Part shown: one piece after another, positions 35,272 to 44,102 of the stretch
Layout: every line of letters starts with the position of its first letter
How positions within the stretch are numbered: position 1 is the first letter of the stretch
Assembly: GCA_965221845.1 (NCBI GenBank)
Contig: OZ244919.1
Location: 372,001 to 436,000 of the forward strand
Source: JAJEFO01 sp965221845
GTDB lineage: Bacteria > Pseudomonadota > Alphaproteobacteria > Rhodobacterales > Rhodobacteraceae
DNA length: 64,000 bases
Direction: 5' to 3'
Position numbers and translations under genes: made by a program
The notes under the pieces: model-generated
Seen by the model: only the letters and a program-made list of their open reading frames with translations
Databases searched by the model: none
What the model was told of the DNA's origin: nothing

Positions 35272-38200
35272 ATGTGCGTCCTGTGCCAGATCGACCCGGT
35301 CAACGCGGAGAACGGCAACCACGAGAAGTTCGTCGACGCCCTTTCCCGGACCAGTGCACCGGGGAATTCCACGGCTCCAGCGACCCCAGCGACCGCAGCA
35401 GACATCCCGGCCGACGACACGACCACGGCCGGGGTGGAGGTCGGGAGCAGCTATTCCGGAACGATCGAGACCGCCAGGGACGTCGACTGGATCAAGGTCA
35501 CGCTGGAGGCCGGGCGTCGCTACGAGTTCTCTCTCGAGGGCGCCGACGATCCCGGGACGACCCAGGGCGCCGCGGGAGATCCGTTCATGTCCATCTTCGA
35601 TGCGGACGGCAGGCGCCTGGCTTCCGACGATGACAGCGGCGGGGGACTGAACTCCAGGATTTTGTTCGACGCCACGAAATCGGGCACCTACTACGTCGAG
35701 GCGCGCGTCAACCCGTTATGGAGCGGCCGCTGGATGGAAACCGGCGACTACCGGCTGACCGTCAAGGCCTCGGACCCGCGGGCGGACGGCACCCTCGACG
35801 AGCTCGCGCACTTCCTGACGGAGCGGTACTTCGCCCCGCGCAAGTTCAACCTTGGCGATGGCGGCATCAACCCGAAGGACGGCGTGATCACCTACACGCT
35901 GGACGGCTGGAGCGGGGACACCGACGGAATGACGACGGCGACAATGGCCGAGCTCGTCCGCGAGGCGTTCAAGGTCTACGGGGCCATCCTCGGGATCGAC
36001 TTCCGGGAAACCTCCTCGGGGACGGCCGACATCCGCTTCTCGGACAACCGGTCCGGGGCGGGTGCGTATTCCATATACCACTCTGACGCAGCCGGCCAAG
36101 GCTACACTTCGTACGCGGCAGTCAACGTCGCCAAATTTCCCAGCTGGCACAAATACATGGGATCGTACGCCTTCAAGGTGATCCTGCACGAGATCGGGCA
36201 CGCGCTCGGGCTGGGGCACCAGGGCCACTACAACGGCGGCGCCCGGTTCGGTCGCGACGCGGCGTTCGCCAACGACAGCTGGCAGCTCTCGATGATGTCG
36301 TATTTCGACCAGGGTGAGAACCCGAACGTCGACGCGAGCCGTGCCACCCCGCTCGGCCCGATGGCGGCCGACCTGCTGGCCCTGGACAGCCTCTACGCGG
36401 AATACGGGTTCGGCACCTCGAACGCGTTCACGGGCGACACGGTCTGGGGCTTCAACACCAGCATCGACGCCTCGAAGGGCAAGGCGTTCAGCGAGCTGTC
36501 GAAGCACGCCCACAGGAACGCGTTCACGATCGTCGACTCGGGCGGCACGGACACGGTCGACTTCTCGGGCTACGCGGCCGACCAGGTGATCGACCTGACC
36601 GTCACGAAGAGCTCGGACGCCCACGCCACCGCCTCCTCGGTCGGCGGCCTGAGGAACAACATGATGCTGGCGGCGGGCACGGTGATCGAGAACGCGGTCG
36701 GCGGGAGCGGCGACGACGTCATCACCGGCAACGCGGAGGACAACGTCCTCACCGGCAACGCCGGCGACGACCGGCTTCTTGGCGGGGACGGGGACGACGC
36801 GCTCGAGGGCGGCGCGGGCGACGACACGCTCACGGGCGGCGCGGGCGCGGACAGGTTCGTCTACGCCTCGGCGGACACCGGGCACGACAGGATCACGGAC
36901 TTCACGGACGGCGAGGACAGGATCGACTTCACCGGGCTCGTCATCGCGTTCGCGGACCTGACGGTCGCGCAGGGCACGGGCGCGGAGGCGGCGCACACGG
37001 TCGTCTCGTGGACGGGCGCCGGCGGCGTGAGGCAGTCGGTCACGCTGGAGAACGTCGCGGCCTCGGCGGTCGGCGCCTCGGACTTCCTGTTCGACGACAC
37101 TGCCCCCGTGATCACCGTCGCGGACGCCGCCGTGACGGAGGGCGGCACGGCGCGGGTCGTCATCAGCCTGGACCGCCCCTCGGCGCAGGACGTCACGGTG
37201 CGGTGGTCGGTCGCGGACGGCACGGCCGGCAGCGGGGACCACGGGGCCCCGTCCGCGCCGCAGGAGGTCACCTTCAGGGCCGGCGAGACGGAGAAGGTCG
37301 TCGAGGTCGCGACCGTGCAGGACAGGACCCACGAGGGCGACGAGACGTTCACGGTGACGCTGTCGGACCCCAAGGGCGCCACGCTCGGCCAGGACGCCTC
37401 CGCCACGGTGACGATCGAGGACGACGACCCGGTGCCCGCGGTCTCCGTCGCGGACGCGACCGTCACGGAGGGCGGCACGGCGCGGGTCGTCATCAGCCTG
37501 GACCGGCCCTTGGCGGAGGACGTCACGGTGTCCTGGTCGGTCGCGGACGGCACGGCGGGGAGCGATGACCATTCGGGCCCGTCCGCGCCTCAGGAGGTCA
37601 CCTTCAGGGCGGGGGAGACGGAGAAGGTCGTCGAGGTCGCGACCGTCCAGGACGGGCTCCACGAGGGGGACGAGACGTTCACGGTGACGCTGTCGGACCC
37701 GTCGGGCGCCACGCTCGGGCAGGACGCCTCCGCGACGGTGACCATCAGGGACGACGAGCCGCCCGCGGTCTCCGTCGCGGACGCGACGGTGACGGAGGGC
37801 GGCACGGCGCGGGTGACGCTGAGCCTGAGCCGGCCCGCCCAGGAATACGTCATCGCCTGGTGGTCGGTCTCGGACGGCACGGCGGGGCGCGGCGACCATT
37901 CGGGGCCGTCGAGGCCGCGGATGGTCGGGTTCATGCCCGGAGAGACCGAGAAGACGATCTGGATAGGCACGAAGGACGACGCGCTCGCGGAGGCGAGCGA
38001 GACCTTCACCGTCACGCTCCACGGTCCTGACGACGCGTACAGCCTGCACGGCGCGGTTCTCGGAGAGGCCTCCAGCGCGACGGTGACGATCCTGGACGAC
38101 GACTCGGCGCCCGCGGTCTCCGTCGCGGACGCCACCGTGACGGAGGGCGGCACGGCGCGGGTCGTCATCAGCCTGGACCGCCCCTCGACGCAGGACGTCA

Positions 38201-40908
38201 CGGTGCGGTGGTCGGTCGCGGACGGCACGGCCGGCGGCGGGGACCGTTCGGGACCGTCCACGCCGCAGGAGGTCACCTTCAGGGCGGGCGAGACGGAGAA
38301 GGTCGTCGAGGTCGCCACCGTCCAGGACGAGGTCCATGAGGGCGACGAGACGTTCACGGTGACGCTGTCGGACCCCGCGGGCGCCACGCTCGGGGCGGCC
38401 GCCTCGGCCACGGTGACGATCACGGACGACGACGCGGCGCCCGCGGTCTCCGTCGCGGACGCCACCGTGACGGAGGGCGGCACGGCGCGGGTGACGATCA
38501 GCCTGGACCGCCCCTCGACGCAGGACGTCACGGTGCGGTGGTCCGTCGCGGACGGCACGGCCGGCGGCGGCGACCACGGGGGCCCCTCGGCGCCGCAGGA
38601 GGTCACCTTCAGGGCCGGCGAGACGGAGAAGGTCGTCGAGGTCGCCACCGTCCAGGACGAGGTCCGCGAGGGCGACGAGACGTTCACGGTGACGCTCTCG
38701 GACCCGTCGGGGGCGACGCTCGGGCAGGACGCCTCGGCCACGGTCACGGTCAAGGACGACGACCCGGCGCCCGCGGTCTCCGTCGCGGACGCGACCGTGA
38801 CGGAGGGCGGCACGGCGCAGGTCGTCATCAGCCTGGACCGGGCCTCGACGCAGGACGTCACGGTGCGGTGGTCGGTCGCGGACGGCACGGCGGGCGGCGG
38901 GGACCACGGGGGGCCGTCGGCGCCGCAGGAGGTCACGTTCAAGGCGGGGGAAACCGAGAAGACGGTCGAGGTCGCCACCGTCCAGGACGAGGTCCATGAG
39001 GGCGACGAGACGTTCACGGTGACGCTGTCGGACCCCACGGGCGCCACGCTCGGGCAGGACGCCTCCGCCACGGTCACGATCACGGACGACGACGCGGAGC
39101 CCGCGGTCTCCGTCGCCGACGCCACCGTCACGGAGGGCGGCACGGCGCGGGTCGTCATCAGCCTGGACCGGCCCTCGGCGGAGGACGTCACGGTGCGGTG
39201 GTCGGTCGCGGACGGCACGGCCGGCGGCGGCGACCACGGGCCCCCCCCGGCGCCGCAGGTGGTCACCTTCAGGGCCGGCGAGACGGAGAAGGTCGTCGAG
39301 GTCGCCACCGTCCAGGACGAGGTCCGCGAGGGCGACGAGACGTTCACGGTGACGCTGTCGGAGCCGTCCGGCGCCACGATCGGGCAGGACGCCTCCGCCA
39401 CGGTGACGATCGAGGACGACGACCCGGAACCCGCGGTCTCCGTCGCCGACGCGACCGTCACGGAGGGCGGCACGGCGCGGGTGACGATCAGCCTGGACCG
39501 GCCCTCGGCGAATGACGTCACGGTGCGGTGGTCCGTCGCGGACGGCACGGCCGGCAGCGGCGACCACGGGGGGGCCTCCGCGCCGCAGGAGGTCACCTTC
39601 AGGGCCGGCGAGACTTCGAGGACGGTCGAGGTCGCCACCGTGCAGGACGAGGTCCGCGAGGGCGACGAGACGTTCACGGTGACGCTGTCGGAGCCGTCCG
39701 GCGCCACGCTCGGGCAGGACGCCTCGGCCACGGTCACGATCACGGACGACGACGCGGCCCCCGTCGTCTCCGTCGCCTGGGCGTCGGTCACGGAGGGGAG
39801 CTGGGCGACCGGCCTGCTGGTGTTCGTCCTGGACCGGCCCGCGACGGAGGAGGTCACGGTCCGGTGGCATGCCGAGGACGGCACGGCCGGCAGCGGCGAC
39901 CATTCGGCCCCGACGGCGCCGCAGAGGCTCGTCTTCAGGCCGGGCGAGACCGTGAAGGCCGTCGAGATCGCCGCGGTCCAGGACGAGGTCCACGAGGGCA
40001 CGGAGAGCTTCAGGATCGTGCTCTCCGACCCCGAGGGCGCGACGCTCGGGCCTGACCCGACGGCGAAGGTGGTGATCCATGACGACGACCCGGCGCCCGT
40101 GGCGACGGTCGCGGACGCGACCGTGACGGAGGGCGGCACGGCGCGGGTCGTCATCAGCCTGGACCGGCCCTCGGCGGAGGACGTCACGGTGCGGTGGTCG
40201 GTCGCGGACGGCACGGCCGGCAGCGGGGACCGTTCGGGACCGTCCGCGCCGCAGGAGGTCACGTTCAGGGCCGGCGAGACGGAGAAGGTCGTCGAGGTCG
40301 CGACCGTCCAGGACGAGGTCCGCGAGGGCGGCGAGAGCTTCACGGTGACGCTCTCGGACCCCGCGGGCGCCACGCTCGGGACGGACGCCTCGGCCACGGT
40401 CACGGTCGAGGACGGCGACCCGGCGGAGGCTCCGGAAGCCCCCCTGGAGGGAGGCGCCGGGCCGGACGTCCTCCGCGGGGGCGCGGGCGACGACACGCTG
40501 CGGGGACGGGGCGGAAACGACCGCCTCCACGGCGGGGCGGGCGACGACGTCCTCCGCGGCGGCGCCGGCGCCGACGTCCTCCGCGGGGGCGCGGGCGCGG
40601 ACCGGCTGTTCGGAGGGTCCGGCGCCGACCGCCTCCATGGCGGCGCGGGCGACGACGTCCTCCGCGGCGGCGCCGGCGCCGACGCGTTCGTCTACGGCCG
40701 CGGGCCGTTCGGCCGGGACACGGTGCGCGACTTCCAGGACGGCGAGGACGTGCTCGACTTCTCCGGCTCCGGGCTGCGGTGGCGCGACCTGTCGGTGTCG
40801 GACGACGGCAACGGGAACGCGGTGGTCCGGGTCAGGGGGGCGGAGGACTCCGTCACGCTCGCCGGCGTCGACGCCGCGCTCGTCGGCCAGGACGACTTCG
40901 TCTTCTGA
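35272..40908 (+). CDS. secreted serralysin-like metalloprotease with ten Calx-beta repeats and RTX blocks
   Basis: An 1878-residue protein without a signal peptide, built for type I secretion. A pre-peptidase C-terminal-like beta domain covers about residues 48-165. The M10/serralysin-type protease domain follows, with zinc site HEIGHALGLGH at 306-316 and Met-turn SMMSYF at 340-345. A first RTX block (GGSGDDVITGNAEDN to GGAGADRFVYA) lies around 476-530. Ten Calx-beta domains, each opening with a variant of VSVADATVTEGGTARV, cover about residues 612-1720. A second RTX block (1727-1806) and the typical C-terminal secretion end DDFVF complete it. RTX nonapeptides and Calx-beta loops bind calcium outside the cell. 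SD AGGAG at 35258-35262 remains, but an IS abuts it. No secretion ABC/MFP genes are adjacent. Confidence 0.93.
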   Translation: MCVLCQIDPVNAENGNHEKFVDALSRTSAPGNSTAPATPATAADIPADDTTTAGVEVGSSYSGTIETARDVDWIKVTLEAGRRYEFSLEGADDPGTTQGAAGDPFMSIFDADGRRLASDDDSGGGLNSRILFDATKSGTYYVEARVNPLWSGRWMETGDYRLTVKASDPRADGTLDELAHFLTERYFAPRKFNLGDGGINPKDGVITYTLDGWSGDTDGMTTATMAELVREAFKVYGAILGIDFRETSSGTADIRFSDNRSGAGAYSIYHSDAAGQGYTSYAAVNVAKFPSWHKYMGSYAFKVILHEIGHALGLGHQGHYNGGARFGRDAAFANDSWQLSMMSYFDQGENPNVDASRATPLGPMAADLLALDSLYAEYGFGTSNAFTGDTVWGFNTSIDASKGKAFSELSKHAHRNAFTIVDSGGTDTVDFSGYAADQVIDLTVTKSSDAHATASSVGGLRNNMMLAAGTVIENAVGGSGDDVITGNAEDNVLTGNAGDDRLLGGDGDDALEGGAGDDTLTGGAGADRFVYASADTGHDRITDFTDGEDRIDFTGLVIAFADLTVAQGTGAEAAHTVVSWTGAGGVRQSVTLENVAASAVGASDFLFDDTAPVITVADAAVTEGGTARVVISLDRPSAQDVTVRWSVADGTAGSGDHGAPSAPQEVTFRAGETEKVVEVATVQDRTHEGDETFTVTLSDPKGATLGQDASATVTIEDDDPVPAVSVADATVTEGGTARVVISLDRPLAEDVTVSWSVADGTAGSDDHSGPSAPQEVTFRAGETEKVVEVATVQDGLHEGDETFTVTLSDPSGATLGQDASATVTIRDDEPPAVSVADATVTEGGTARVTLSLSRPAQEYVIAWWSVSDGTAGRGDHSGPSRPRMVGFMPGETEKTIWIGTKDDALAEASETFTVTLHGPDDAYSLHGAVLGEASSATVTILDDDSAPAVSVADATVTEGGTARVVISLDRPSTQDVTVRWSVADGTAGGGDRSGPSTPQEVTFRAGETEKVVEVATVQDEVHEGDETFTVTLSDPAGATLGAAASATVTITDDDAAPAVSVADATVTEGGTARVTISLDRPSTQDVTVRWSVADGTAGGGDHGGPSAPQEVTFRAGETEKVVEVATVQDEVREGDETFTVTLSDPSGATLGQDASATVTVKDDDPAPAVSVADATVTEGGTAQVVISLDRASTQDVTVRWSVADGTAGGGDHGGPSAPQEVTFKAGETEKTVEVATVQDEVHEGDETFTVTLSDPTGATLGQDASATVTITDDDAEPAVSVADATVTEGGTARVVISLDRPSAEDVTVRWSVADGTAGGGDHGPPPAPQVVTFRAGETEKVVEVATVQDEVREGDETFTVTLSEPSGATIGQDASATVTIEDDDPEPAVSVADATVTEGGTARVTISLDRPSANDVTVRWSVADGTAGSGDHGGASAPQEVTFRAGETSRTVEVATVQDEVREGDETFTVTLSEPSGATLGQDASATVTITDDDAAPVVSVAWASVTEGSWATGLLVFVLDRPATEEVTVRWHAEDGTAGSGDHSAPTAPQRLVFRPGETVKAVEIAAVQDEVHEGTESFRIVLSDPEGATLGPDPTAKVVIHDDDPAPVATVADATVTEGGTARVVISLDRPSAEDVTVRWSVADGTAGSGDRSGPSAPQEVTFRAGETEKVVEVATVQDEVREGGESFTVTLSDPAGATLGTDASATVTVEDGDPAEAPEAPLEGGAGPDVLRGGAGDDTLRGRGGNDRLHGGAGDDVLRGGAGADVLRGGAGADRLFGGSGADRLHGGAGDDVLRGGAGADAFVYGRGPFGRDTVRDFQDGEDVLDFSGSGLRWRDLSVSDDGNGNAVVRVRGAEDSVTLAGVDAALVGQDDFVF
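37108..40435 (+). repeat. ten tandem Calx-beta coding repeats, period about 330 bp
   Basis: Repeat units start near 37108, 37441, 37768, 38116, 38446, 38776, 39106, 39436, 39766 and 40102. The five steps from 38116 to 39766 are each exactly 330 bp, and these units are nearly identical at DNA level, whereas the third (37768) and ninth (39766) units are divergent. This suggests recent tandem expansion of the central units and makes the array prone to recombination. Confidence 0.88.
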
Positions 40909-41421
40909 CGGACAGGCGGCGGCGCAGGGCCGATGGCGTCGCGGGCGGAATGCAGGATCGGGCCCGCGGGCATGCGAAGGACGCGATCCCCGACCTGCAA
41001 CCATATGAAGCAAGCGGAATCCCGGCGTTCATTCATCACGGCACGTCCGGCAGCACAGCCGGAACGCACCCAGTGCCGAACGCATGTCCGTCATCGGACC
41101 CGAGGCCGGGACTGCCTTCCGCCCGTTGCGGCGTGCTCCCTCGATCGCGCCCGTGACACCGCCAGCCGCCCCGGCTCCCGCAGGCAGGTCCGGACGGCCA
41201 TGCAGGATGCGGCCGCGGCACTGTGCACGCGGGGGCGTATCGACAGGATCGGCGTTCACCGGCATGGGCCTTATCGGTCATGAGGGCTTCAGCCGGCCTG
41301 TCTTCGCCACCGCGTCACCGGCTGCAGCGCCATGGACCGGGAGACGCACCCTCAACCTGCGTGCCGGCGATCCCGGCTCTGCCATGCGCCATCGGGCGTC
41401 ACGCTCCAGCCGCCACGAACC
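40909..41421. other. 0.5-kb intergenic region with dispersed repeat copy 2
   Basis: No gene is supported between the protease and the convergent ketoacyl synthase gene. The repeat at 41013-41136 matches 32785-32912. No clear terminator was identified. Confidence 0.45.
41013..41136. repeat. dispersed repeat of about 125 bp, copy 2
   Basis: It begins AGCGGAATCCCGGCGTTCAT and shares CAGCACAGCCGGAACGCACC with the copy at 32785. Both copies sit in intergenic DNA. Confidence 0.65.
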
Positions 41422-42630
41422 CTACAGGGACTTGAGCGCCAGCACCGCGTTCTGACCGCCGAAGGCGAAGGCGTTCGACAGCACGTGCGAGACCCTTGCC
41501 TCGCGCGCTTCATTCGGAACAACGTCCAGGGAGCATTCCGGATCGGGCTCCTCGTAGCCGATGGTGGGCGCGACTATCCCGTCATTGAGGGCCATGAGGC
41601 AGGCAAGGAGTTCCACGGCGCCGGTGCCTCCGATCAGGTGGCCATGCATCGACTTGGTCGACGAAATCATGACCTCGTCGGCATGATGGCCGAAAACCTT
41701 GGACACGGCGGCGCACTCGGTCTTGTCGTTCGCCGCCGTCCCGGTGCCATGCGCGTTTATGTAACCCACCCTTTCGGCGTCGATGCGCGCATCCCTGAGC
41801 GCGCCGGAGATGGCGCGCGCCGCGCCCTGCTGGGAAGGCATCACGATGTCCGCCGCGTCGGACGTCATCGAGAAGCCCACGACTTCGGCAAGGATGGCCG
41901 CGCCGCGCGCCCTGGCATGGCCGAGCTCCTCGAACACGAATATGCCCGCCCCCTCGCCCTGCACCATCCCGTTCCGGTTGGCGGAGAACGGCCGGCATGC
42001 GTCCTTCGACATGACGCGGAGGCCTTCCCAGGCCTTCACGCCGCCGAAGCAAAGCATGCTTTCCGATCCGCCGGTCACCATCGCCGTCGCCGCGCCGGCC
42101 CTGATCAGCCAGAATGCCTGGCCCATGGCATGGTTCGACGAGGCGCATGCAGTCGCCACGGTGAAGGACGGCCCCTTCAGGTTGTAGTTCATCGAGACAT
42201 GACTCGCCGCCGAATTGTTCATCAGCTTCGGCACGATGAACGGATGAACCCGGTTCTTGCCCTCCTCGTAGACGGCCCGGTAGTTCTCGTCCTGGGTGTT
42301 CAGGCCGCCCCCGGATGTGCCGAGCACGACTCCGGACTCGGCGGCGACGCGGCCCGAGAACTCAAGCCCGGACTGTGCGATCGCCTCCTCGGCCGCGATC
42401 AGGGTGAACTGGGTGAACCTGTCATACAGGGCCTGCTGCTGGCGATTGAACCTCTGGTCTGGTTCGTACCCCCTGACCTGGCCTCCGATCCGGATCGCGA
42501 GACGCTCGACGTCGCGAATGTCCAGCGCGCCTATTCCGCACCGCCCCTCGCGCATGGCTTCCAGGGTTTCGGGAACTGAGTGGCCGAGAGAGTTGATCGT
42601 CCCGGATCCGGTGATGACAACCCGTCGCAC
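41422..42630 (-). CDS. beta-ketoacyl-ACP synthase II-like (FabF family)
   Basis: A 402-residue condensing enzyme with the complete KAS triad: cysteine in TVATACASSNHAMGQ, histidine in NAHGTGTAANDKTE and histidine in TKSMHGHLIGGTGAVE. The N-terminus MRRVVITGSGTINSLGHSVP is typical. It extends acyl chains on ACP by two carbons. Because the dedicated ACP gene ends two bases upstream and lpxD precedes that, it probably makes a specialised acyl chain for lipid A or another envelope lipid rather than bulk fatty acid synthesis. This is inference from context. Confidence 0.93.
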   Translation of the reverse strand: MRRVVITGSGTINSLGHSVPETLEAMREGRCGIGALDIRDVERLAIRIGGQVRGYEPDQRFNRQQQALYDRFTQFTLIAAEEAIAQSGLEFSGRVAAESGVVLGTSGGGLNTQDENYRAVYEEGKNRVHPFIVPKLMNNSAASHVSMNYNLKGPSFTVATACASSNHAMGQAFWLIRAGAATAMVTGGSESMLCFGGVKAWEGLRVMSKDACRPFSANRNGMVQGEGAGIFVFEELGHARARGAAILAEVVGFSMTSDAADIVMPSQQGAARAISGALRDARIDAERVGYINAHGTGTAANDKTECAAVSKVFGHHADEVMISSTKSMHGHLIGGTGAVELLACLMALNDGIVAPTIGYEEPDPECSLDVVPNEAREARVSHVLSNAFAFGGQNAVLALKSL

Positions 42631-42632
42631 CG

Positions 42633-42896
42633 CTATCCGGCTTGCTCCGCGACCAGCCTCTCGACGGCAGCGACGACCGACGCCACCGAGGAAGTGTCGA
42701 ACTCGCCCATCTCGGGCTCGTTCGCGTTGAAAGGAACCTGGATGTCGAAGCTCTCCTCGATCGCGAAGATCGCCTCGACGAGCCCCATGGAGTCGACGCC
42801 AAGATCCTCAAGGGACTTGTCCAGCGAGACGTCCGAGGGCTCCAGGACCGCCTGTTCGGCAATGATCTCGATCACCCGTTCCTTGACGCCGCTCAT
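42633..42896 (-). CDS. acyl carrier protein (specialised)
   Basis: An 87-residue ACP. The phosphopantetheine attachment serine is in the LGVDSMGLVEAIFAIEE motif. The sequence differs from housekeeping AcpP (which reads DSLDTVELVMALEEEF), favouring a dedicated carrier. It lies between lpxD and the ketoacyl synthase on the same strand, with a two-base gap to the latter, so the carrier and its synthase are surely co-translated. Confidence 0.92.
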   Translation of the reverse strand: MSGVKERVIEIIAEQAVLEPSDVSLDKSLEDLGVDSMGLVEAIFAIEESFDIQVPFNANEPEMGEFDTSSVASVVAAVERLVAEQAG

Positions 42897-42935
42897 TGCA
42901 TGCCATCCGCCAGACTGATGCCGTCGGCAGACGGT

Positions 42936-44027
42936 CTAGTCGCCCTTGCCGCCCAATGAAACTGCTTTCTTGAGCGCTTCGATGTCCCTGAGGATCCGTG
43001 GCAGCCTGCGCCAGTTCCTCGAGGCCGCGATGTACTGGTCCATCTTCATGGCCGGGTAGCCAAGGAGAACCCGGCCGGCCGGCACCCGCGACAGCACGAG
43101 CGCGCCCCCGCCCACCACGACGTCGTCGCCTACCGTGACATTGTCGGTGATCCCCGACTTCCCGCCCATGACGACCCGGTCGCCCACCGTGGAAGACCCC
43201 GCGACTCCCGCATGCCCGCAGATCAGGACGTCCTCGCCAATCTGCGCGTTGTGGGAGATCTGCACGAGGTTGTCGATCTTCGTGCGATCGCCGATCCGGG
43301 TCGCTCGGATCGTTCCGGCATCCACCGCCGTGTTGGCGCCGATCTCGACGTCGTCGCCGATCTCGACGGAACCCAGCGAATGGATCCGGCTCCAGCCGGA
43401 CGTCGCGGCGCGCGCGTCGGTTCCGAGCGAACGGCGCACCTTCTCGATCCGGTCCGATTCCCCTGCCACGAAGCTGAAGCCGTCCCCTCCTATGACAGCG
43501 CCTGCCTGACAGACGAAGCGTTCGCCGATCCTGACCCGGGCCCCGATCCGGACGCCCGCGTGAATCAGCGCGTCCGGCGCGATCTCCACGTCCTCGGAGA
43601 TGCTGACATGCGACGCGATGCGGGCATGCGCGCCAATTCGCGCCCGGGGCCCGACGACGACCAAGGGGCCGATGGCCACGCCCTCGGCGACCTCGGCGCT
43701 CGGATCAACGACGGCCGACGGGTGGATGCCAGGGGGAATCTCGGGCCCTGCGTCCAGCAGCGATGTCAGGCACGCCATCGCCATTCTCGGATGCTTCACC
43801 TTGATGGCGGCCTCCAAGCCAAGGGCCTCCCAGTCGGCGTCCTCCCGGATGATCGCTGCACGTGCGCGGCCGCGGGAGATGGCCGAGGCGTACTTGGGGC
43901 TCATGGCCAGTGCGAGCTCGTCCGGCGCGGCCCTTGCGGGCTCGGCGGCGCCCTTGACGGAAATCCGGACACGGCCAAAGGCGTCCGCCTCCAGCGCTGC
44001 CGCGATTTCCTCGACCGTTCGATTCAT
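42936..44027 (-). CDS. lpxD: UDP-3-O-acylglucosamine N-acyltransferase LpxD
   Basis: A 363-residue lipid A enzyme transferring a 3-hydroxyacyl chain from ACP to the 2-amino group of UDP-3-O-acylglucosamine. The N-terminal uridine-binding domain (about 1-100) precedes a left-handed beta helix of hexapeptide repeats (IGPLVVVGPRARIGAHARIA to GDDVVVGGGALVLSRVPAGR). The catalytic histidine region is IDNLVQISHNAQIGEDVLIC GH; GGDGFSFV is also conserved. A C-terminal helical tail follows. ATG 44027 gives the usual MNRTVEEIAAAL start; ATG 44072 would add 15 residues. The ACP gene follows after 39 bp, suggesting the substrate carrier is that ACP. Confidence 0.92.
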   Translation of the reverse strand: MNRTVEEIAAALEADAFGRVRISVKGAAEPARAAPDELALAMSPKYASAISRGRARAAIIREDADWEALGLEAAIKVKHPRMAMACLTSLLDAGPEIPPGIHPSAVVDPSAEVAEGVAIGPLVVVGPRARIGAHARIASHVSISEDVEIAPDALIHAGVRIGARVRIGERFVCQAGAVIGGDGFSFVAGESDRIEKVRRSLGTDARAATSGWSRIHSLGSVEIGDDVEIGANTAVDAGTIRATRIGDRTKIDNLVQISHNAQIGEDVLICGHAGVAGSSTVGDRVVMGGKSGITDNVTVGDDVVVGGGALVLSRVPAGRVLLGYPAMKMDQYIAASRNWRRLPRILRDIEALKKAVSLGGKGD

Positions 44028-44102
44028 GCCGGACCCGCGAGCCTGCGATGCGAAATTCGCCCTGCCTGCCATCAGGCTGCGGGCACCATTCCGACCCGAG
44101 CC

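Noticed and set aside
37108..40435. Direct repeats resembling a CRISPR array
   Set aside because: Units are 330 bp, in frame and encode Calx-beta domains; there are no short repeats with unique spacers and no cas genes.
35716..41013. A 1765-codon open frame on the strand opposite the RTX protease
   Set aside because: It is the antisense shadow of the GC-rich Calx-beta repeats: arginine-rich, repetitive, without start context or domains, while the sense frame has a full domain architecture.
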